Shown here piece after piece: positions 8,661-17,528 of a stretch of DNA of 64,000 nucleotides. The stretch is from positions 438,857 to 502,856 of the forward strand of contig NZ_LMIU01000012.1 of the NCBI RefSeq assembly GCF_001428845.1, in the 5' to 3' direction. Position 1 is the stretch's first letter. Every line of letters starts with the position of its first letter. The notes under the pieces are model-generated. The model was given only the letters and a program-made list of their open reading frames with translations, did no database searches and was not told the DNA's origin. Position numbers and translations under genes: made by a program. Origin of the DNA: Achromobacter sp. Root83 (GTDB lineage: Bacteria; Pseudomonadota; Gammaproteobacteria; Burkholderiales; Burkholderiaceae_B).

Positions 8661-8669
8661 ATTCTAGCA
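8661..8669 (-). promoter_or_regulatory. Candidate extended -10 promoter for rpmE2
   Basis: The minus strand reads TGC-TAGAAT, an extended -10 element. No good -35 hexamer is present, which such promoters tolerate. It would give a leader of about 200 nt carrying the decamer repeats. Confidence 0.4.
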
Positions 8670-8757
8670 CGGGATTTCCCCATGGACCAGCCACGGACGG
8701 CGAGCCGATTGGGGGCGCCGCCGGGGCAGGAAATGGGGGGCGGAATCAGCGTGGCGG

Positions 8758-9606
8758 TCAGAGTTCCGTGCGCAGCTTCCAGATCTCGGGGAAGAGCACC
8801 ACGTCCAGCATGCGCCGCAGGTAATCCACCCCCGAGGTGCCGCCAGTGCCGCGCTTGAATCCGATGACCCTTTCGACGGTCGTGACGTGGCGGAATCGCC
8901 ACAGGCGGAACGCGTCTTCCAGATCGGTCAATTTTTCACCAAGCTGGTACAGGTCCCAGTAGCGATCCGTCTGGCGGTAGACCGTCAGCCAGGCGGCCTC
9001 GACGGCGTCCGAAGCCTGATAGGGCTGCGTCCAGTCGCGGTCCAGCCGGTCGGCGGGCACGTCGATGCCGTGACGGGCCAGCAGACGCAGCGCTTCGTCG
9101 TACAGCGAAGGCGTTTCATAGGCGTTCTGCACCTGAGCCAGCAGGTCCGCGCGGTGCGCGTGCGGTTTGAGCATGGCCGCGTTCTTGTTGCCCAGCAGGA
9201 ATTCGACCTGGCGGTATTGATAGCTCTGGAAGCCGCTGGAACGCGCCAGGTAGGGACGCAGCGCGGAATACTCGGGCGGTGTCATGGTTGCCAGCACGTC
9301 CCACGCGTGGACCAGCTGTTCCATGATCTTGCTGACCCGCGCCAGCATCTTGAAGGCGGGCTGCAGGCGGTCGGCGGCCACGTTGGCGATGGCCGCGCGT
9401 AGCTCGTGCAGCATCAGCTTCATCCAGAGTTCACTGGTCTGGTGCTGGATGATGAAGAGCATTTCGTTGTGCTCGGGCGACAGCGGGTGCTGCGCGCCCA
9501 GCAGTTCGTCCAGATGCAGATAGTCGCCGTAGGTCATGTCGCGCGTGAAGTCGAGTTGCGCTTTTTCCTGGCGGACGATGTCTTCGGGGCGTTGGTTCTG
9601 GCTCAT
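8758..9606 (-). CDS. kynA: KynA, tryptophan 2,3-dioxygenase
   Basis: This 282-residue heme enzyme opens the indole ring of L-tryptophan to N-formylkynurenine. Clear family blocks are [53 protein letters not shown] and [19 protein letters not shown]; the last carries the heme-ligating histidine region and the substrate-binding GTGGT stretch. The frame is open further upstream, but the ATG at 9606 has AGGAGG at ideal spacing. It follows kynB by 145 bp on the same strand. kynU, often the third gene of this pathway, is not in the window. Confidence 0.96.
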   Translation of the reverse strand: MSQNQRPEDIVRQEKAQLDFTRDMTYGDYLHLDELLGAQHPLSPEHNEMLFIIQHQTSELWMKLMLHELRAAIANVAADRLQPAFKMLARVSKIMEQLVHAWDVLATMTPPEYSALRPYLARSSGFQSYQYRQVEFLLGNKNAAMLKPHAHRADLLAQVQNAYETPSLYDEALRLLARHGIDVPADRLDRDWTQPYQASDAVEAAWLTVYRQTDRYWDLYQLGEKLTDLEDAFRLWRFRHVTTVERVIGFKRGTGGTSGVDYLRRMLDVVLFPEIWKLRTEL

Positions 9607-9751
9607 GGGCGGCCTCCTGGGCGGGGCGGAGAGACGCGACGAACGGATACGGGCAGGGCGCGCCAAGGGGGCGCGGAATGGATTTTCATGGTCGTGCTTC
9701 ACAAAGCGGGGCGGCTGAATCGGTCAGCCGCCCCAGCGTGGGCGAATCAGC

Positions 9752-10378
9752 CTAGAGTTCGCGCAAGACCGCGCGAACCGGGCTGGCATCAGCCTGGACC
9801 AGCGCCAACGGCAGGGCGATCAACTCGTAATCGCCCTCGGGCACGTCATCGAGCACCAGATTTTCCAGTACGCGCATGTCGCGCCGCAGGATCGTTTGAT
9901 GGCTGTCCAGGGTCTTGCTGGACGCGGGGTCGATGCTGGCCGTATCCAGCCCGATCAACATGACGCCGCGTTCGGCCAGCCATTCGATCGTCTGGGGTGC
10001 GTAGGCGGAGAAATCGTCGGTCCACCAGTCTTGCGCGGCATGCTTGGCCGTGCGCACCAGTACGCGCGGCGGCAGATTCAGGGCCGCATGGGCCAGGTGG
10101 TCAGGGGTGATCAGCGGCCCGCAATCGATGGCGTGGATGACGCGGCAGGGGCCCAGGAATGGTTCGAGCGACACCGCGCCGATGGCCGCTGCCCCGTTCT
10201 GATAGTGCAGAGGGGCGTCGGCGTGCGCGCCAATGTGCGGGGACAGCGTGATTTCGCTGACGTTGACCGGACAGCCAGGGGCGAGCGACCACTTCCATTG
10301 CTGGCGGTACGGCGTGTCGCCCGGAAAAACGGGCGAAGCCGTGGAGACGGGCGGGGAAATATCCCACAGGCGTTTCAT
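9752..10378 (-). CDS. kynB: KynB, kynurenine formamidase (arylformamidase)
   Basis: This is a 208-residue metal-dependent cyclase-family hydrolase that removes formate from N-formylkynurenine. The metal motif HxGxHxDxPxH appears as HIGAHADAPLH at residues 48-58, and a conserved GLDTASIDPASSKTLDSH segment supplies further active-site residues. It is probably the first gene of a kynB-kynA transcript. A nested inverted repeat lies just upstream at 10404-10459. Confidence 0.94.
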   Translation of the reverse strand: MKRLWDISPPVSTASPVFPGDTPYRQQWKWSLAPGCPVNVSEITLSPHIGAHADAPLHYQNGAAAIGAVSLEPFLGPCRVIHAIDCGPLITPDHLAHAALNLPPRVLVRTAKHAAQDWWTDDFSAYAPQTIEWLAERGVMLIGLDTASIDPASSKTLDSHQTILRRDMRVLENLVLDDVPEGDYELIALPLALVQADASPVRAVLREL

Positions 10379-10403
10379 GTCGGGCGCAAAAAGGGTCGCG
10401 GGG

Positions 10404-10459
10404 GCCGGAATTAGGTTAAGCCTAAAGCAATAACGAGCGGTAGTCTAACGAATTCCGGC
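10404..10459 (-). promoter_or_regulatory. Candidate operator region of kynB: nested inverted repeats
   Basis: GCCGGAATT at 10404-10412 is matched exactly by AATTCCGGC at 10451-10459. Inside, TTAGG-TTAAG-CCTAA at 10411-10425 is a second dyad. The region lies between radC and kynB, where kyn control by a KynR-type regulator would be expected. No regulator gene is adjacent. Confidence 0.4.
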
Positions 10460-10470
10460 GCGCCTGGCGG

Positions 10471-11148
10471 TTACAGGCAGCCCAGTTCGGCCAGGGAAAC
10501 CGCGGTTCCCCCCGCCACGATCAGGTGGTCCACCAGCTTGACGTCCACCAGCGCCAGGGCCTCTTTCAGGTGCCGGGTGAATCCGTGGTCGGCGGCGCTG
10601 GGTTCGGCCAGGCCCGAGGGATGGTTGTGCGCCACGATCAAGGCAGCGGCATGATGGCGCAGCGCCTCGCGCACCACTTCCCGCGGGTAGACGGCCGCTT
10701 GAGACAGCGTGCCTCGCGCCAGCTCGCCTGTGGCGATCAGACGCAACTGGTTGTCCAGGTAGAGGGCGATGCAATGCTCTACCTGCCGATGCGCCAGCGC
10801 GGCCTTGCAATATTGTTTCACGCGGGCGGGGTGGTTCATGGGGCTGTCGCGGGCCAGGTTTTCCTCGTGGGCGCGCCGGGCCAGCTCGAGCAGGGCGGCC
10901 AGGGTGCAGGCCTTGGCCGACCCCAGCCCCGGAATGGCCATCAGATCTTCGGGCGGGGCGCCCAAAAGCCCCCGCAAACCGCCAAACCGATCCAGCAGCC
11001 TGCGGCAAAGGTCCACCACGTTCAGCCCGGGAATGCCGGTGCGCAACGCGATGGCGAGCAGTTCCGCGTCCTGGACCGAAGCGGCCCCGTGACGCAAAAG
11101 CCGCTCTCGGGGACGCTCTTGTTTTGGCAGTTGCACGGACAATTTCAT
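10471..11148 (-). CDS. radC: RadC family JAB-domain protein
   Basis: This protein of about 225 residues has an N-terminal helix-hairpin-helix region (AIPGLGSAKACTLAALLEL) and a C-terminal JAB/MPN metalloprotease-like domain. The metal motif is HNHPSGLAEPSAAD. Family members were once thought to be repair proteins, but their role remains unclear. I start at the ATG at 11148 rather than the TTG 18 bases upstream; neither has a strong ribosome-binding site. It diverges from fkpB with only 49 bp between the two starts. Confidence 0.88.
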   Translation of the reverse strand: MKLSVQLPKQERPRERLLRHGAASVQDAELLAIALRTGIPGLNVVDLCRRLLDRFGGLRGLLGAPPEDLMAIPGLGSAKACTLAALLELARRAHEENLARDSPMNHPARVKQYCKAALAHRQVEHCIALYLDNQLRLIATGELARGTLSQAAVYPREVVREALRHHAAALIVAHNHPSGLAEPSAADHGFTRHLKEALALVDVKLVDHLIVAGGTAVSLAELGCL

Positions 11149-11197
11149 AAGAAGCTCTAAAATCAAGGTTTACCTAATCTCCATACGGTGGCAGATC

Positions 11198-11674
11198 TTG
11201 AGCATCGCCTCTAACGAAGTGAACGTTTTGGTCCGTCCGGATTCCTACCTGACGTTGCATTACCGGATCACGCTGGCCTCCGGGCCGGGCAAGGACTCCG
11301 TCTTTGCCGATACCTTCGACGGCCGTCCGGGCACGCTGCAAATGGGCAGCGGCCAGTGGGCGCCCGGCCTCGAGGCTGCCTTGATCGGCCGCGCCGAAGG
11401 CGACCGCTTCAGTGTTACGGTGGCCCCGGCCGATGCCTATGGCGACCGCAACCCGGAACTGATCCAGCGCGTGACGCGCGCAATGCTCGCCGAGCACGCG
11501 GGCGCCGACGCCACATTCGAGCCCGGCGACCTGGTGGAATTCACCGCGCCCAACGGCGGCCGGTACTCCGGCGTCCTGAAAGAAATCAACGGCGAGTCGG
11601 CCTTGTTCGATTTCAACCACCCGCTCGCGGGCATCAGCTTGCAAGTGGATGTGGCGCTGCTGGGGGTTCTTTGA
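11198..11674 (+). CDS. fkpB: FKBP-type peptidyl-prolyl isomerase (FkpB/SlpA)
   Basis: This protein of about 158 residues has an FKBP fold with an inserted flap domain, as in SlpA/FkpB. Recognisable blocks are [35 protein letters not shown] at the active site and the [15 protein letters not shown] flap region. It catalyses proline isomerisation during folding. There is no ATG: the start is TTG at 11198 (GGTGG upstream) or GTG at 11219. The stop overlaps the ispH ATG by one base, a pairing that is common across proteobacteria. Confidence 0.9.
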   Translation: MSIASNEVNVLVRPDSYLTLHYRITLASGPGKDSVFADTFDGRPGTLQMGSGQWAPGLEAALIGRAEGDRFSVTVAPADAYGDRNPELIQRVTRAMLAEHAGADATFEPGDLVEFTAPNGGRYSGVLKEINGESALFDFNHPLAGISLQVDVALLGVL

Positions 11675-12651
11675 TGAGCCAGGCCGTAACCGCCCCCGAC
11701 GCCGAAGTCCTGCTTGCGCAGCCGCGCGGCTTCTGTGCGGGCGTGGATCGCGCCATCGATATCGTCGAGCGCGCGATCGAGCTGCATGGCGCGCCGATCT
11801 ACGTGCGCCATGAAATCGTCCACAATCGCTATGTGGTGGAAGACCTGCGTGCAAAGGGCGCCATCTTCATCGACGAGCTCGACGATGCGCCGGCCGGTTC
11901 CATTGTGGTGTTCTCGGCGCATGGCGTGTCCAAGGCGGTGCGCGCCGAAGCGGAATCGCGCGGGCTGCAGGTGTTCGACGCTACGTGCCCCTTGGTCACC
12001 AAGGTGCATATCGAGGTGGCTCGGATGCGCGCCGCCGGCCGCGAGATCATCATGATCGGCCACAAAGGCCATCCCGAGGTCGAGGGCACCCTGGGTCAGG
12101 CTCAGGGCGGCATGTACCTCGTCGAGACGGCGGAGGACGTGGCCAGCCTGCAAGTGGTGGACCCGGAAAACCTGGCCTACGTGACGCAGACGACGCTGTC
12201 CGTGGACGACGCGGCCGCGGTCTCCCAGGCGCTCAAGGCGCGCTTCCCCAGCATTGCCGAACCCAAGAAAAGCGACATCTGCTATGCCACCCAGAACCGC
12301 CAGGACGCGGTCAAGGTGATGGCGCCGGATTGCGACCTGGTGCTGGTCGTGGGCAGCCCGAACAGCTCCAACTCCAATCGCTTGCGAGAAGTCGCCGAGC
12401 GCAAGGGCGTGGCCTCCTATCTGATCGACGGCGCGCAGTCCATCGATCCGGCCTGGCTGGTCGACCGCAAGCGGATCGGCGTGACGGCGGGCGCCTCGGC
12501 CCCCGAGATCCTGGTTCAGCAGGTGATCGCCCGGGTCAAGGAACTAGGCGCCGTCTCGGTGCGCAAGATGCCCGGACTTGAAGAAAATGTGGCGTTTCCC
12601 TTGCCCAAGGGCCTGTCCCGCAAGGCGGCGAAGACGGAATCGCTGGAATGA
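11674..12651 (+). CDS. ispH: IspH, 4-hydroxy-3-methylbut-2-enyl diphosphate reductase
   Basis: This 325-residue iron-sulfur enzyme makes IPP and DMAPP in the last step of the MEP pathway. Its three cluster cysteines are in [21 protein letters not shown] and [12 protein letters not shown]; the histidines of [12 protein letters not shown] and [13 protein letters not shown] bind substrate. [11 protein letters not shown] is also conserved. The ATG at 11674 overlaps the fkpB stop. Two other isoprenoid genes, ispA and dxs, occur far away at 58311-61139. Confidence 0.97.
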   Translation: MSQAVTAPDAEVLLAQPRGFCAGVDRAIDIVERAIELHGAPIYVRHEIVHNRYVVEDLRAKGAIFIDELDDAPAGSIVVFSAHGVSKAVRAEAESRGLQVFDATCPLVTKVHIEVARMRAAGREIIMIGHKGHPEVEGTLGQAQGGMYLVETAEDVASLQVVDPENLAYVTQTTLSVDDAAAVSQALKARFPSIAEPKKSDICYATQNRQDAVKVMAPDCDLVLVVGSPNSSNSNRLREVAERKGVASYLIDGAQSIDPAWLVDRKRIGVTAGASAPEILVQQVIARVKELGAVSVRKMPGLEENVAFPLPKGLSRKAAKTESLE

Positions 12652-12655
12652 ACAA

Positions 12656-12677
12656 GCGCCGCCCGGGCGGGCGGCGC
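12656..12677. other. Perfect GC hairpin between ispH and maiA
   Basis: GCGCCGCCC pairs exactly with GGGCGGCGC around a GGGC loop, four bases after the ispH stop. No T-run follows on the plus strand, so it is more likely an mRNA-stabilising or attenuating stem than a full terminator. Confidence 0.65.
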
Positions 12678-12700
12678 CAGAAAAACACCGAGGAGACTTC

Positions 12701-13345
12701 ATGCAGTTGTACAGCTACTTCCGCAGTTCGGCCGCGTACCGGGTGCGCATTGCCCTGAATCTGAAGGGCCTGGCGTACGAGTACCTGCCTGTGCATCTGC
12801 TGAAGGATGGCGGGCAGCAGTTATCCGCCGATTACCGCAAGATGAATCCGACGGCGCTGGTGCCCACGCTCGTCGATGGCGATGCGGTCATCGGACAGTC
12901 GCTCGCCATCATCGAATACCTCGAAGAAACGCATCCCCAGACGCCGCTGCTGCCGTCCGATCCCATCGGCCGCGCACGCGTGCGGGATCTGGCGCTCGGC
13001 ATCGCTTGCGACACCCATCCGCTGAACAACCTGCGCGTGCTGAAGTACCTGAAGCACACGCTGGGCGTGGACGAAGCCGCCAAGACCGCCTGGTACAAGC
13101 ACTGGGTGCATCAGGGGCTGGAAGCCCTGGAGTCGCAACTGGCCCATTCCAGCGCGACGGGCCGATTCTGTCATGGCGATACGCCCACCATCGCCGATCT
13201 GTGCCTGGTGCCGCAGGTAGCCAATGCGCAGCGCTTCGAGTGCGACCTCTCGGCCATGCCCAATGTGGTGCGCATCGACGCGGCTTGCCGGGCGCTGCCG
13301 GCGTTCGATGCGGCCGCGCCGGGCAAGCAGCCCGACGCGGAGTGA
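12701..13345 (+). CDS. maiA: Maleylacetoacetate isomerase (zeta-class glutathione transferase)
   Basis: This 214-residue protein has a thioredoxin-like N-terminal domain and a helical GST C-terminal domain. The zeta-class signature YFRSSAAYRVRIALNLKGL, with the SSA catalytic motif, lies at residues 6-24, and MNPTALVPTL and GQSLAIIEYLEE bind glutathione. It isomerises maleylacetoacetate or maleylpyruvate in tyrosine or gentisate breakdown. No hydrolase partner is adjacent, so the pathway is not settled. AGGAG precedes the ATG. A strong hairpin separates it from ispH. Confidence 0.85.
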   Translation: MQLYSYFRSSAAYRVRIALNLKGLAYEYLPVHLLKDGGQQLSADYRKMNPTALVPTLVDGDAVIGQSLAIIEYLEETHPQTPLLPSDPIGRARVRDLALGIACDTHPLNNLRVLKYLKHTLGVDEAAKTAWYKHWVHQGLEALESQLAHSSATGRFCHGDTPTIADLCLVPQVANAQRFECDLSAMPNVVRIDAACRALPAFDAAAPGKQPDAE

Positions 13346-13358
13346 TGCACGGGCCGGC

Positions 13359-14804
13359 TTAGCCGACCTGCACGGGCACGAAGATCTTGTCCTCGCCGCG
13401 CTGGACCAGCAGGGCAACGGTCTTGCCCGCCTTGGACAGCGCTTCCTTGACCTCTCCGATGTTGTGCACGGGCACGCCATTGAGGGACAGCAGCACGTCG
13501 CCCGGCTGAATGCCGGCCTTGGCCGAAGGACCCGCCGACCGCTCGATCAGCAAGCCTTCCGAACCCGACGACTGCTGCTCCTGCGGGCTCAGGGGGCGCA
13601 GCGCCAAGCCCAGTTGGCCCGGCCGCACTTCCTGGCCGTCCGCCGAAGCCTGCGTCTTGTCCTTGGGCGCGCCGCCCAGGGTGGCGACCAGGTCCTTCTG
13701 GGCGCCAGCGCGCCACACGTCGAGCTTGATCTTCTCGCCGGGGGCCGCCATCGTGATGGTGGAGGCCAGGTCGCCAGAAGACACAATCGTCTTGCCGTCG
13801 ATCTTGCGCACCACGTCGCCAGGCTGCAATCCAGCCTTTTCGGCGGCGCTTCCCTTCTCGACGCTGGACACCAGCGCGCCCGAGGGCGAATCGAGCTTGA
13901 AGGAGTTGGCCAGGTCCTGGTTCACTTCCTGCACCGTCACGCCCAGCCGGGCGTGCTGCACCTTGCCGTGCTCGATGATCTGGTCCTTGATCTTGTAGGC
14001 CAGGTCGATGGGAATCGAGAACGACAGACCCTGGAAGCCACCCGTGCGGCTGTAGATCTGGGAGTTGATGCCCACGACTTCGCCGCGGTCGTTGAACAGC
14101 GGGCCGCCGGAGTTGCCGGGGTTGACCGCCACGTCCGTCTGGATGAACGGGACCGAAGTGTCGTCGGGCAGCGAACGGCCCTTGGCGCTGACGATGCCCG
14201 CGGTGGCGGTGTTCTCCAGGCCGTAGGGCGAGCCGATGGCCAGCACCCATTCGCCCACTTGCAGCTTGTTGACGTCGCCCGCCTTCACCACCGGCAGGTT
14301 CTTCGCTTCGATCTTGATGACGGCTACGTCCGTCTGCGGATCCGCGCCCAGCACCTTGGCCTTGTATTCGCGCCGGTCGGTCATCTTCACGGTCACTTCC
14401 TTGGCGTCCTGGACCACGTGCGCGTTGGTCAGGATGATGCCGTCCTGGCTGACGATGAAGCCGGAGCCTTCGCCCCGCATCGGCACTTCGCGATCCGGTG
14501 CGCGGCCGCGGGATCCGGGGATCTGTCCAAAGAACTGCGCCAGGGGATCATCGCTCTCCGCGGCGGACACCTTGCGCGTGCCGCTCACGCTGATGTTGAC
14601 GACGGCCGGGCCGAAGTCGCGCGTGATCTGCGCGAAATTGGGGGGGCTGGATGTGCTGATTGCCTGGGTAGCGGGGGCGACGGCCGGCGCGTCGGCCGCC
14701 ATCGAAACACCGCCGGTCAAGGCGGTGGCGCCCGCGCCGCCGATGGCGCCGGCGGCCAGCAGCGCCAGGACAAGGCGCGAGGGTTGCATTTGCTTGGTCT
14801 TCAT
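13359..14804 (-). CDS. DegP/DegQ/MucD-type periplasmic serine protease
   Basis: This 481-residue Do-family protease degrades or refolds damaged envelope proteins. The N terminus MKTKQMQPSRLVLALLAAG looks like an export signal. The catalytic triad is His in LTNAHVVQDA, Asp in PQTDVAVIKI and Ser in NPGNSGGPLF. Two PDZ domains follow, one around residues 290-375 and one at the end. The frame is open upstream; I choose the ATG at 14804 because AGGAG lies just before it. It follows the histidine kinase by 64 bp on the same strand. Confidence 0.92.
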   Translation of the reverse strand: MKTKQMQPSRLVLALLAAGAIGGAGATALTGGVSMAADAPAVAPATQAISTSSPPNFAQITRDFGPAVVNISVSGTRKVSAAESDDPLAQFFGQIPGSRGRAPDREVPMRGEGSGFIVSQDGIILTNAHVVQDAKEVTVKMTDRREYKAKVLGADPQTDVAVIKIEAKNLPVVKAGDVNKLQVGEWVLAIGSPYGLENTATAGIVSAKGRSLPDDTSVPFIQTDVAVNPGNSGGPLFNDRGEVVGINSQIYSRTGGFQGLSFSIPIDLAYKIKDQIIEHGKVQHARLGVTVQEVNQDLANSFKLDSPSGALVSSVEKGSAAEKAGLQPGDVVRKIDGKTIVSSGDLASTITMAAPGEKIKLDVWRAGAQKDLVATLGGAPKDKTQASADGQEVRPGQLGLALRPLSPQEQQSSGSEGLLIERSAGPSAKAGIQPGDVLLSLNGVPVHNIGEVKEALSKAGKTVALLVQRGEDKIFVPVQVG

Positions 14805-14868
14805 GTCGGCTCCTGCGTTCATGTTTAAGGACATGGCGCTATCTTCGGGCCTGACACTTAGGTGAAAC

Positions 14869-16197
14869 TTAAGTAGAGAAATCCACTCTGGCACGCAGGC
14901 CGCGGCCGGCGGGCGTGTCCTGCAATGTGATGGCCGCGCCGTGCCGGTCCGCGATGGCGCGCGCGATCGCCAGGCCCAGGCCGCTGCCGTGTTGGGTATT
15001 GCCTTCGACACGATAGAAGCGGTCGAACACGCGTTCGCGTTCGGCCGGGGCAATGCCGGGCCCCTCGTCGTCGATCGTCAGCAAGGTCCTTCCTGCCTCC
15101 TGTTCAAGGCGCAGGGCGATGCGTCCGCCTTCGGGCGAATATTTGATGGCGTTATCCAGCAGGTTGCGGGCCAGCAAGGCCAGCGATTCCCGATGGCCCT
15201 GCACCAAGGCCTGCGGTGCGCCATCCAGTTCGACGACGATTGATTTGGCATTGGCCGCCGTCAGTGTTTCCGACAGGGCCTGCCGCAGCACGTCGGCCAG
15301 ATCGACGGGCGCCGGGGGCGCCTGTTCCACGGCGCTTTCGTGGCGCGCCATGGACAAGAGCTGTTCAACCAGCCGCGTTGCGCGGTCGATGCCTGCGGCC
15401 AGCCGCTGTTCGGCCAGTTGGCGTGTCTCGGCGTCCGCGGCGCGCTGCAGCGCCTGCATTTGCAGGCGTAGCGCCGCCAGCGGGGAGCGCAGTTCGTGCG
15501 CGGCGTCGCCTACGAATTGCTTCTGTTGCGCAAACGCGCCGCGCATGCGCTCCAGCAGCAGGTTCAGTTCCAGGACCAGCGGGCGGATCTCGTCGGGCAG
15601 GCCGCGCACGCTGACGGGTGACAGGTCCTCGGGCTGGCGGGCGGCCACCTGGGCGCGTGCCCGCTTGACCGGCCGCAGCGACCAGCTGACGACGCACCAG
15701 ATGATCAGCATCAGCAGCGGCGCGGCCGCCGCGATGGGGGCGACGGTGCGCAGGGCCAGCGCGCGCGCCATGTTGGTGCGCACGCCCATGTCCTGCGCCA
15801 CCTGGATCACCTGGAACGGCGTCGCCAGCGAATACACGCGATACGTTCCGCCTTCCAGTTTGGCGTCGGAAAATCCCAGCACGATCTGGCTCGGAAGCCG
15901 TAGGCGCGAACGCGAATTGAAGACCCGGACGCCATCGGGCGTCCAGATCTGGATGATCAGGTCATCGGCGACGGGCGAGCCCGCGCCGCGGGCGTGGGTC
16001 GGTCCCGTGCTGAGCAGGCCGTCGCCGGTGCCCAGCGACAGGGCGGTGCGTTGCAGCAGTGAATCGAAGATATCGTCGGCTTGCGCCAGCGTGCTGCGAT
16101 AGGCGATTGCGCCTTGCACCAGCGCCCCGACCGCGATGGCGGCCAGCAGAAAGAAAAGCAGCCGGGCTCTCAGCGAATAGCTAAGCGGGATGCTCAT
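14869..16197 (-). CDS. Sensor histidine kinase (QseC/TctE-like)
   Basis: This 442-residue inner-membrane kinase has a transmembrane segment near residues 10-32, a periplasmic sensor of about 130 residues and a second membrane segment near 165-180. The phosphoacceptor H-box is FVGDAAHELRSPLAAL. The ATP-binding blocks are LARNLLDNAIKYSPEGG, IDDEGPGIAPAE and GSGLGLAIARAI. The signal is unknown. Its ATG overlaps the stop of the response regulator by four bases, and a DegP-type protease gene follows. Confidence 0.93.
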   Translation of the reverse strand: MSIPLSYSLRARLLFFLLAAIAVGALVQGAIAYRSTLAQADDIFDSLLQRTALSLGTGDGLLSTGPTHARGAGSPVADDLIIQIWTPDGVRVFNSRSRLRLPSQIVLGFSDAKLEGGTYRVYSLATPFQVIQVAQDMGVRTNMARALALRTVAPIAAAAPLLMLIIWCVVSWSLRPVKRARAQVAARQPEDLSPVSVRGLPDEIRPLVLELNLLLERMRGAFAQQKQFVGDAAHELRSPLAALRLQMQALQRAADAETRQLAEQRLAAGIDRATRLVEQLLSMARHESAVEQAPPAPVDLADVLRQALSETLTAANAKSIVVELDGAPQALVQGHRESLALLARNLLDNAIKYSPEGGRIALRLEQEAGRTLLTIDDEGPGIAPAERERVFDRFYRVEGNTQHGSGLGLAIARAIADRHGAAITLQDTPAGRGLRARVDFST

Positions 16198-16853
16198 GTT
16201 TTGGGGATGACATAGCCGACGCCTCTGACGTTCTGGATCAGGTTCTGACCCAATTTCTTGCGCAGGCCATGAATATATACCTCTACGGCATTGCTGCTGA
16301 CGCTGTCCTTCCAGCTATAGAGTTTCTCTTCGAGTTGGGCACGCGAAAAAATCATGCCCGGCCGGGCGATCAGCGGTTCCAGTACGGCCCATTCGCGTGC
16401 CGTCAGGGCTACGGGCGCGCCATCCACCATCGCGGCGTGGGACTGCGGGTCGATGGTGATGCCTTCGTGCTCGAACACCGGCTCGGCGCGGCCCGCGCTG
16501 CGGCGGATCAGCGCGCGCATGCGCGCCAGCAGTTCGTCCACGTCATAGGGCTTGACGATATAGTCGTCGGCGCCCGCGTCCAGTCCGGCGATGCGATCGC
16601 TGACTGCGTCGCGCGCGGTTGCTATCAACACCGGTGTGCGATCCTTGCGCGTGCGCAGGTCGCGCAGCAGCGTCAGGCCATCGCGCTTGGGCAGGCCAAG
16701 GTCCAGCAGAATGAGGTCATAGGTGTCAGTGCGCAGCGCGAGTTCGGCGGCATGGCCGTCCCTGACCCAATCGACGGCGTAGTGCTCCGCGCGCAGGCAG
16801 TCCAATACGCTTTCACCGATCATGACGTCGTCTTCAACGAGTAGGATGCGCAT
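16194..16853 (-). CDS. OmpR-family response regulator (QseB-like)
   Basis: This 219-residue regulator has an N-terminal receiver with the acidic pocket in LLVEDD, the phosphoacceptor Asp in LILLDLGLPKRDG, and the conserved Lys in DDYIVKPYD. The C-terminal winged-helix DNA-binding domain contains SSNAVEVYIHGLRKKLG and VRGVGYVI. The longer frame runs into the upstream terminator and tRNA, so I place the start at the ATG at 16853, which yields the canonical MRILLVEDD. It is the first gene of a regulator-kinase-protease unit. Confidence 0.95.
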   Translation of the reverse strand: MRILLVEDDVMIGESVLDCLRAEHYAVDWVRDGHAAELALRTDTYDLILLDLGLPKRDGLTLLRDLRTRKDRTPVLIATARDAVSDRIAGLDAGADDYIVKPYDVDELLARMRALIRRSAGRAEPVFEHEGITIDPQSHAAMVDGAPVALTAREWAVLEPLIARPGMIFSRAQLEEKLYSWKDSVSSNAVEVYIHGLRKKLGQNLIQNVRGVGYVIPKT

Positions 16854-16975
16854 GGTTGTCTTCGCTTGGGTGGTCCAGGAGGTTGGACGCACGGCGATCG
16901 GCCGGAGTTCCCCGGAGTGGGGATGGGCGGGCCCGGATGCGGGGGCAGGGCGCCGGTTGATAGGGCGCGGAAATG

Positions 16976-17003
16976 AAAAAAAGCAGCCCAAGGGCTGCTT
17001 TTT
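16976..17003 (-). terminator. Intrinsic terminator of tRNA-Thr
   Basis: AGCAGCCC pairs with GGGCTGCT, with an A-run on one side and a T-run on the other. On the minus strand it begins six bases past the tRNA-Thr CCA end. Confidence 0.9.
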
Positions 17004-17009
17004 GAATTT

Positions 17010-17085
17010 TGGTGCCGGCAATAGGAGTCGAACCTACGACCTTCGCATTACGAATGCGCTGCTCTACCAACTGAGCTATGCCGGC
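17010..17085 (-). tRNA. tRNA-Thr(CGT)
   Basis: The minus strand gives a full cloverleaf with a GCCGGCA acceptor, D-arm AGCTCAGTTGGTAGAGC, an anticodon loop TTCGTAA (CGT), T-arm GTAGGTTCGACTCCTA and an encoded CCA. Outside the acceptor stem it agrees closely with the E. coli CGT threonine tRNA as I recall it. Confidence 0.97.
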
Positions 17086-17254
17086 AAGACCATTTGCTTT
17101 GTTTCTGGACCAGGCCGGAAAGCGGTAAGCAAAACATCTTTTTTCTTCCAGCTCGTTGCCTTTTATGGGGCCCGATCTGGAAAGACCGAGATCATATCAG
17201 AGTTTTTTTAAGATGGGAAACCATCGACCCGAAAGTCCCGAAAAAAATCTGGAT

Positions 17255-17283
17255 TTGCATCCGCAGAGATTTTCGTTCATAAT
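17255..17283 (+). promoter_or_regulatory. Candidate sigma-70 promoter of tRNA-Asn
   Basis: TTGCAT and CATAAT are separated by 17 bp. The -10 ends 15 bp before the mature tRNA 5' end, which suits a short leader. The 213 bp between the two tRNA genes contains no gene that I can support. Confidence 0.65.
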
Positions 17284-17298
17284 TTCGTTCTTGGCAGA

Positions 17299-17374
17299 TC
17301 CCCGATAGCTCAGTCGGTAGAGCGACGGACTGTTAATCCGCAGGTCGCTGGTTCGAGCCCAGCTCGGGGAGCCA
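17299..17374 (+). tRNA. tRNA-Asn(GTT)
   Basis: The acceptor TCCCCGA/TCGGGGA is paired, the D-arm is AGCTCAGTCGGTAGAGC, the anticodon loop contains GTT in GGACTGTTAATCC, the T-arm is CTGGTTCGAGCCCAG, and GCCA ends the gene with an encoded CCA. Confidence 0.98.
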
Positions 17375-17386
17375 ATAGAATTCAAG

Positions 17387-17418
17387 AAGGGCCATTCACG
17401 AAAGTGAGTGGCCCTTTT
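17387..17418 (+). terminator. Intrinsic terminator of tRNA-Asn
   Basis: A 13-bp stem (AAGGGCCA/TGGCCCTT plus TTCAC/GTGAG with one G-T pair) is closed by a GAAA tetraloop and followed by a T-tract. It begins 13 bp after the tRNA. Confidence 0.93.
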
Positions 17419-17475
17419 GGCTTTGGTGGTTTTGGCTTTGGTGGTTTTGGCTTTGGTGATTTCGGCTTTGGTGCT
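17419..17475. repeat. 15-bp tandem repeat, about four copies
   Basis: The unit GGCTTTGGTGGTTTT starts at 17419, 17434, 17449 and 17464, directly after the tRNA-Asn terminator, and decays in the last copy. It lies in non-coding sequence before the CobW gene. Confidence 0.85.
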
Positions 17476-17528
17476 ACACAGCGCTTTGGGCTTACACCCC
17501 TTTCGGCTCCCGCCTCGGATGGATCGAC

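Noticed and set aside
8457..8757. Zur box upstream of rpmE2
   Set aside because: No segment comes close to the TGTTATAATATAACA-type consensus.
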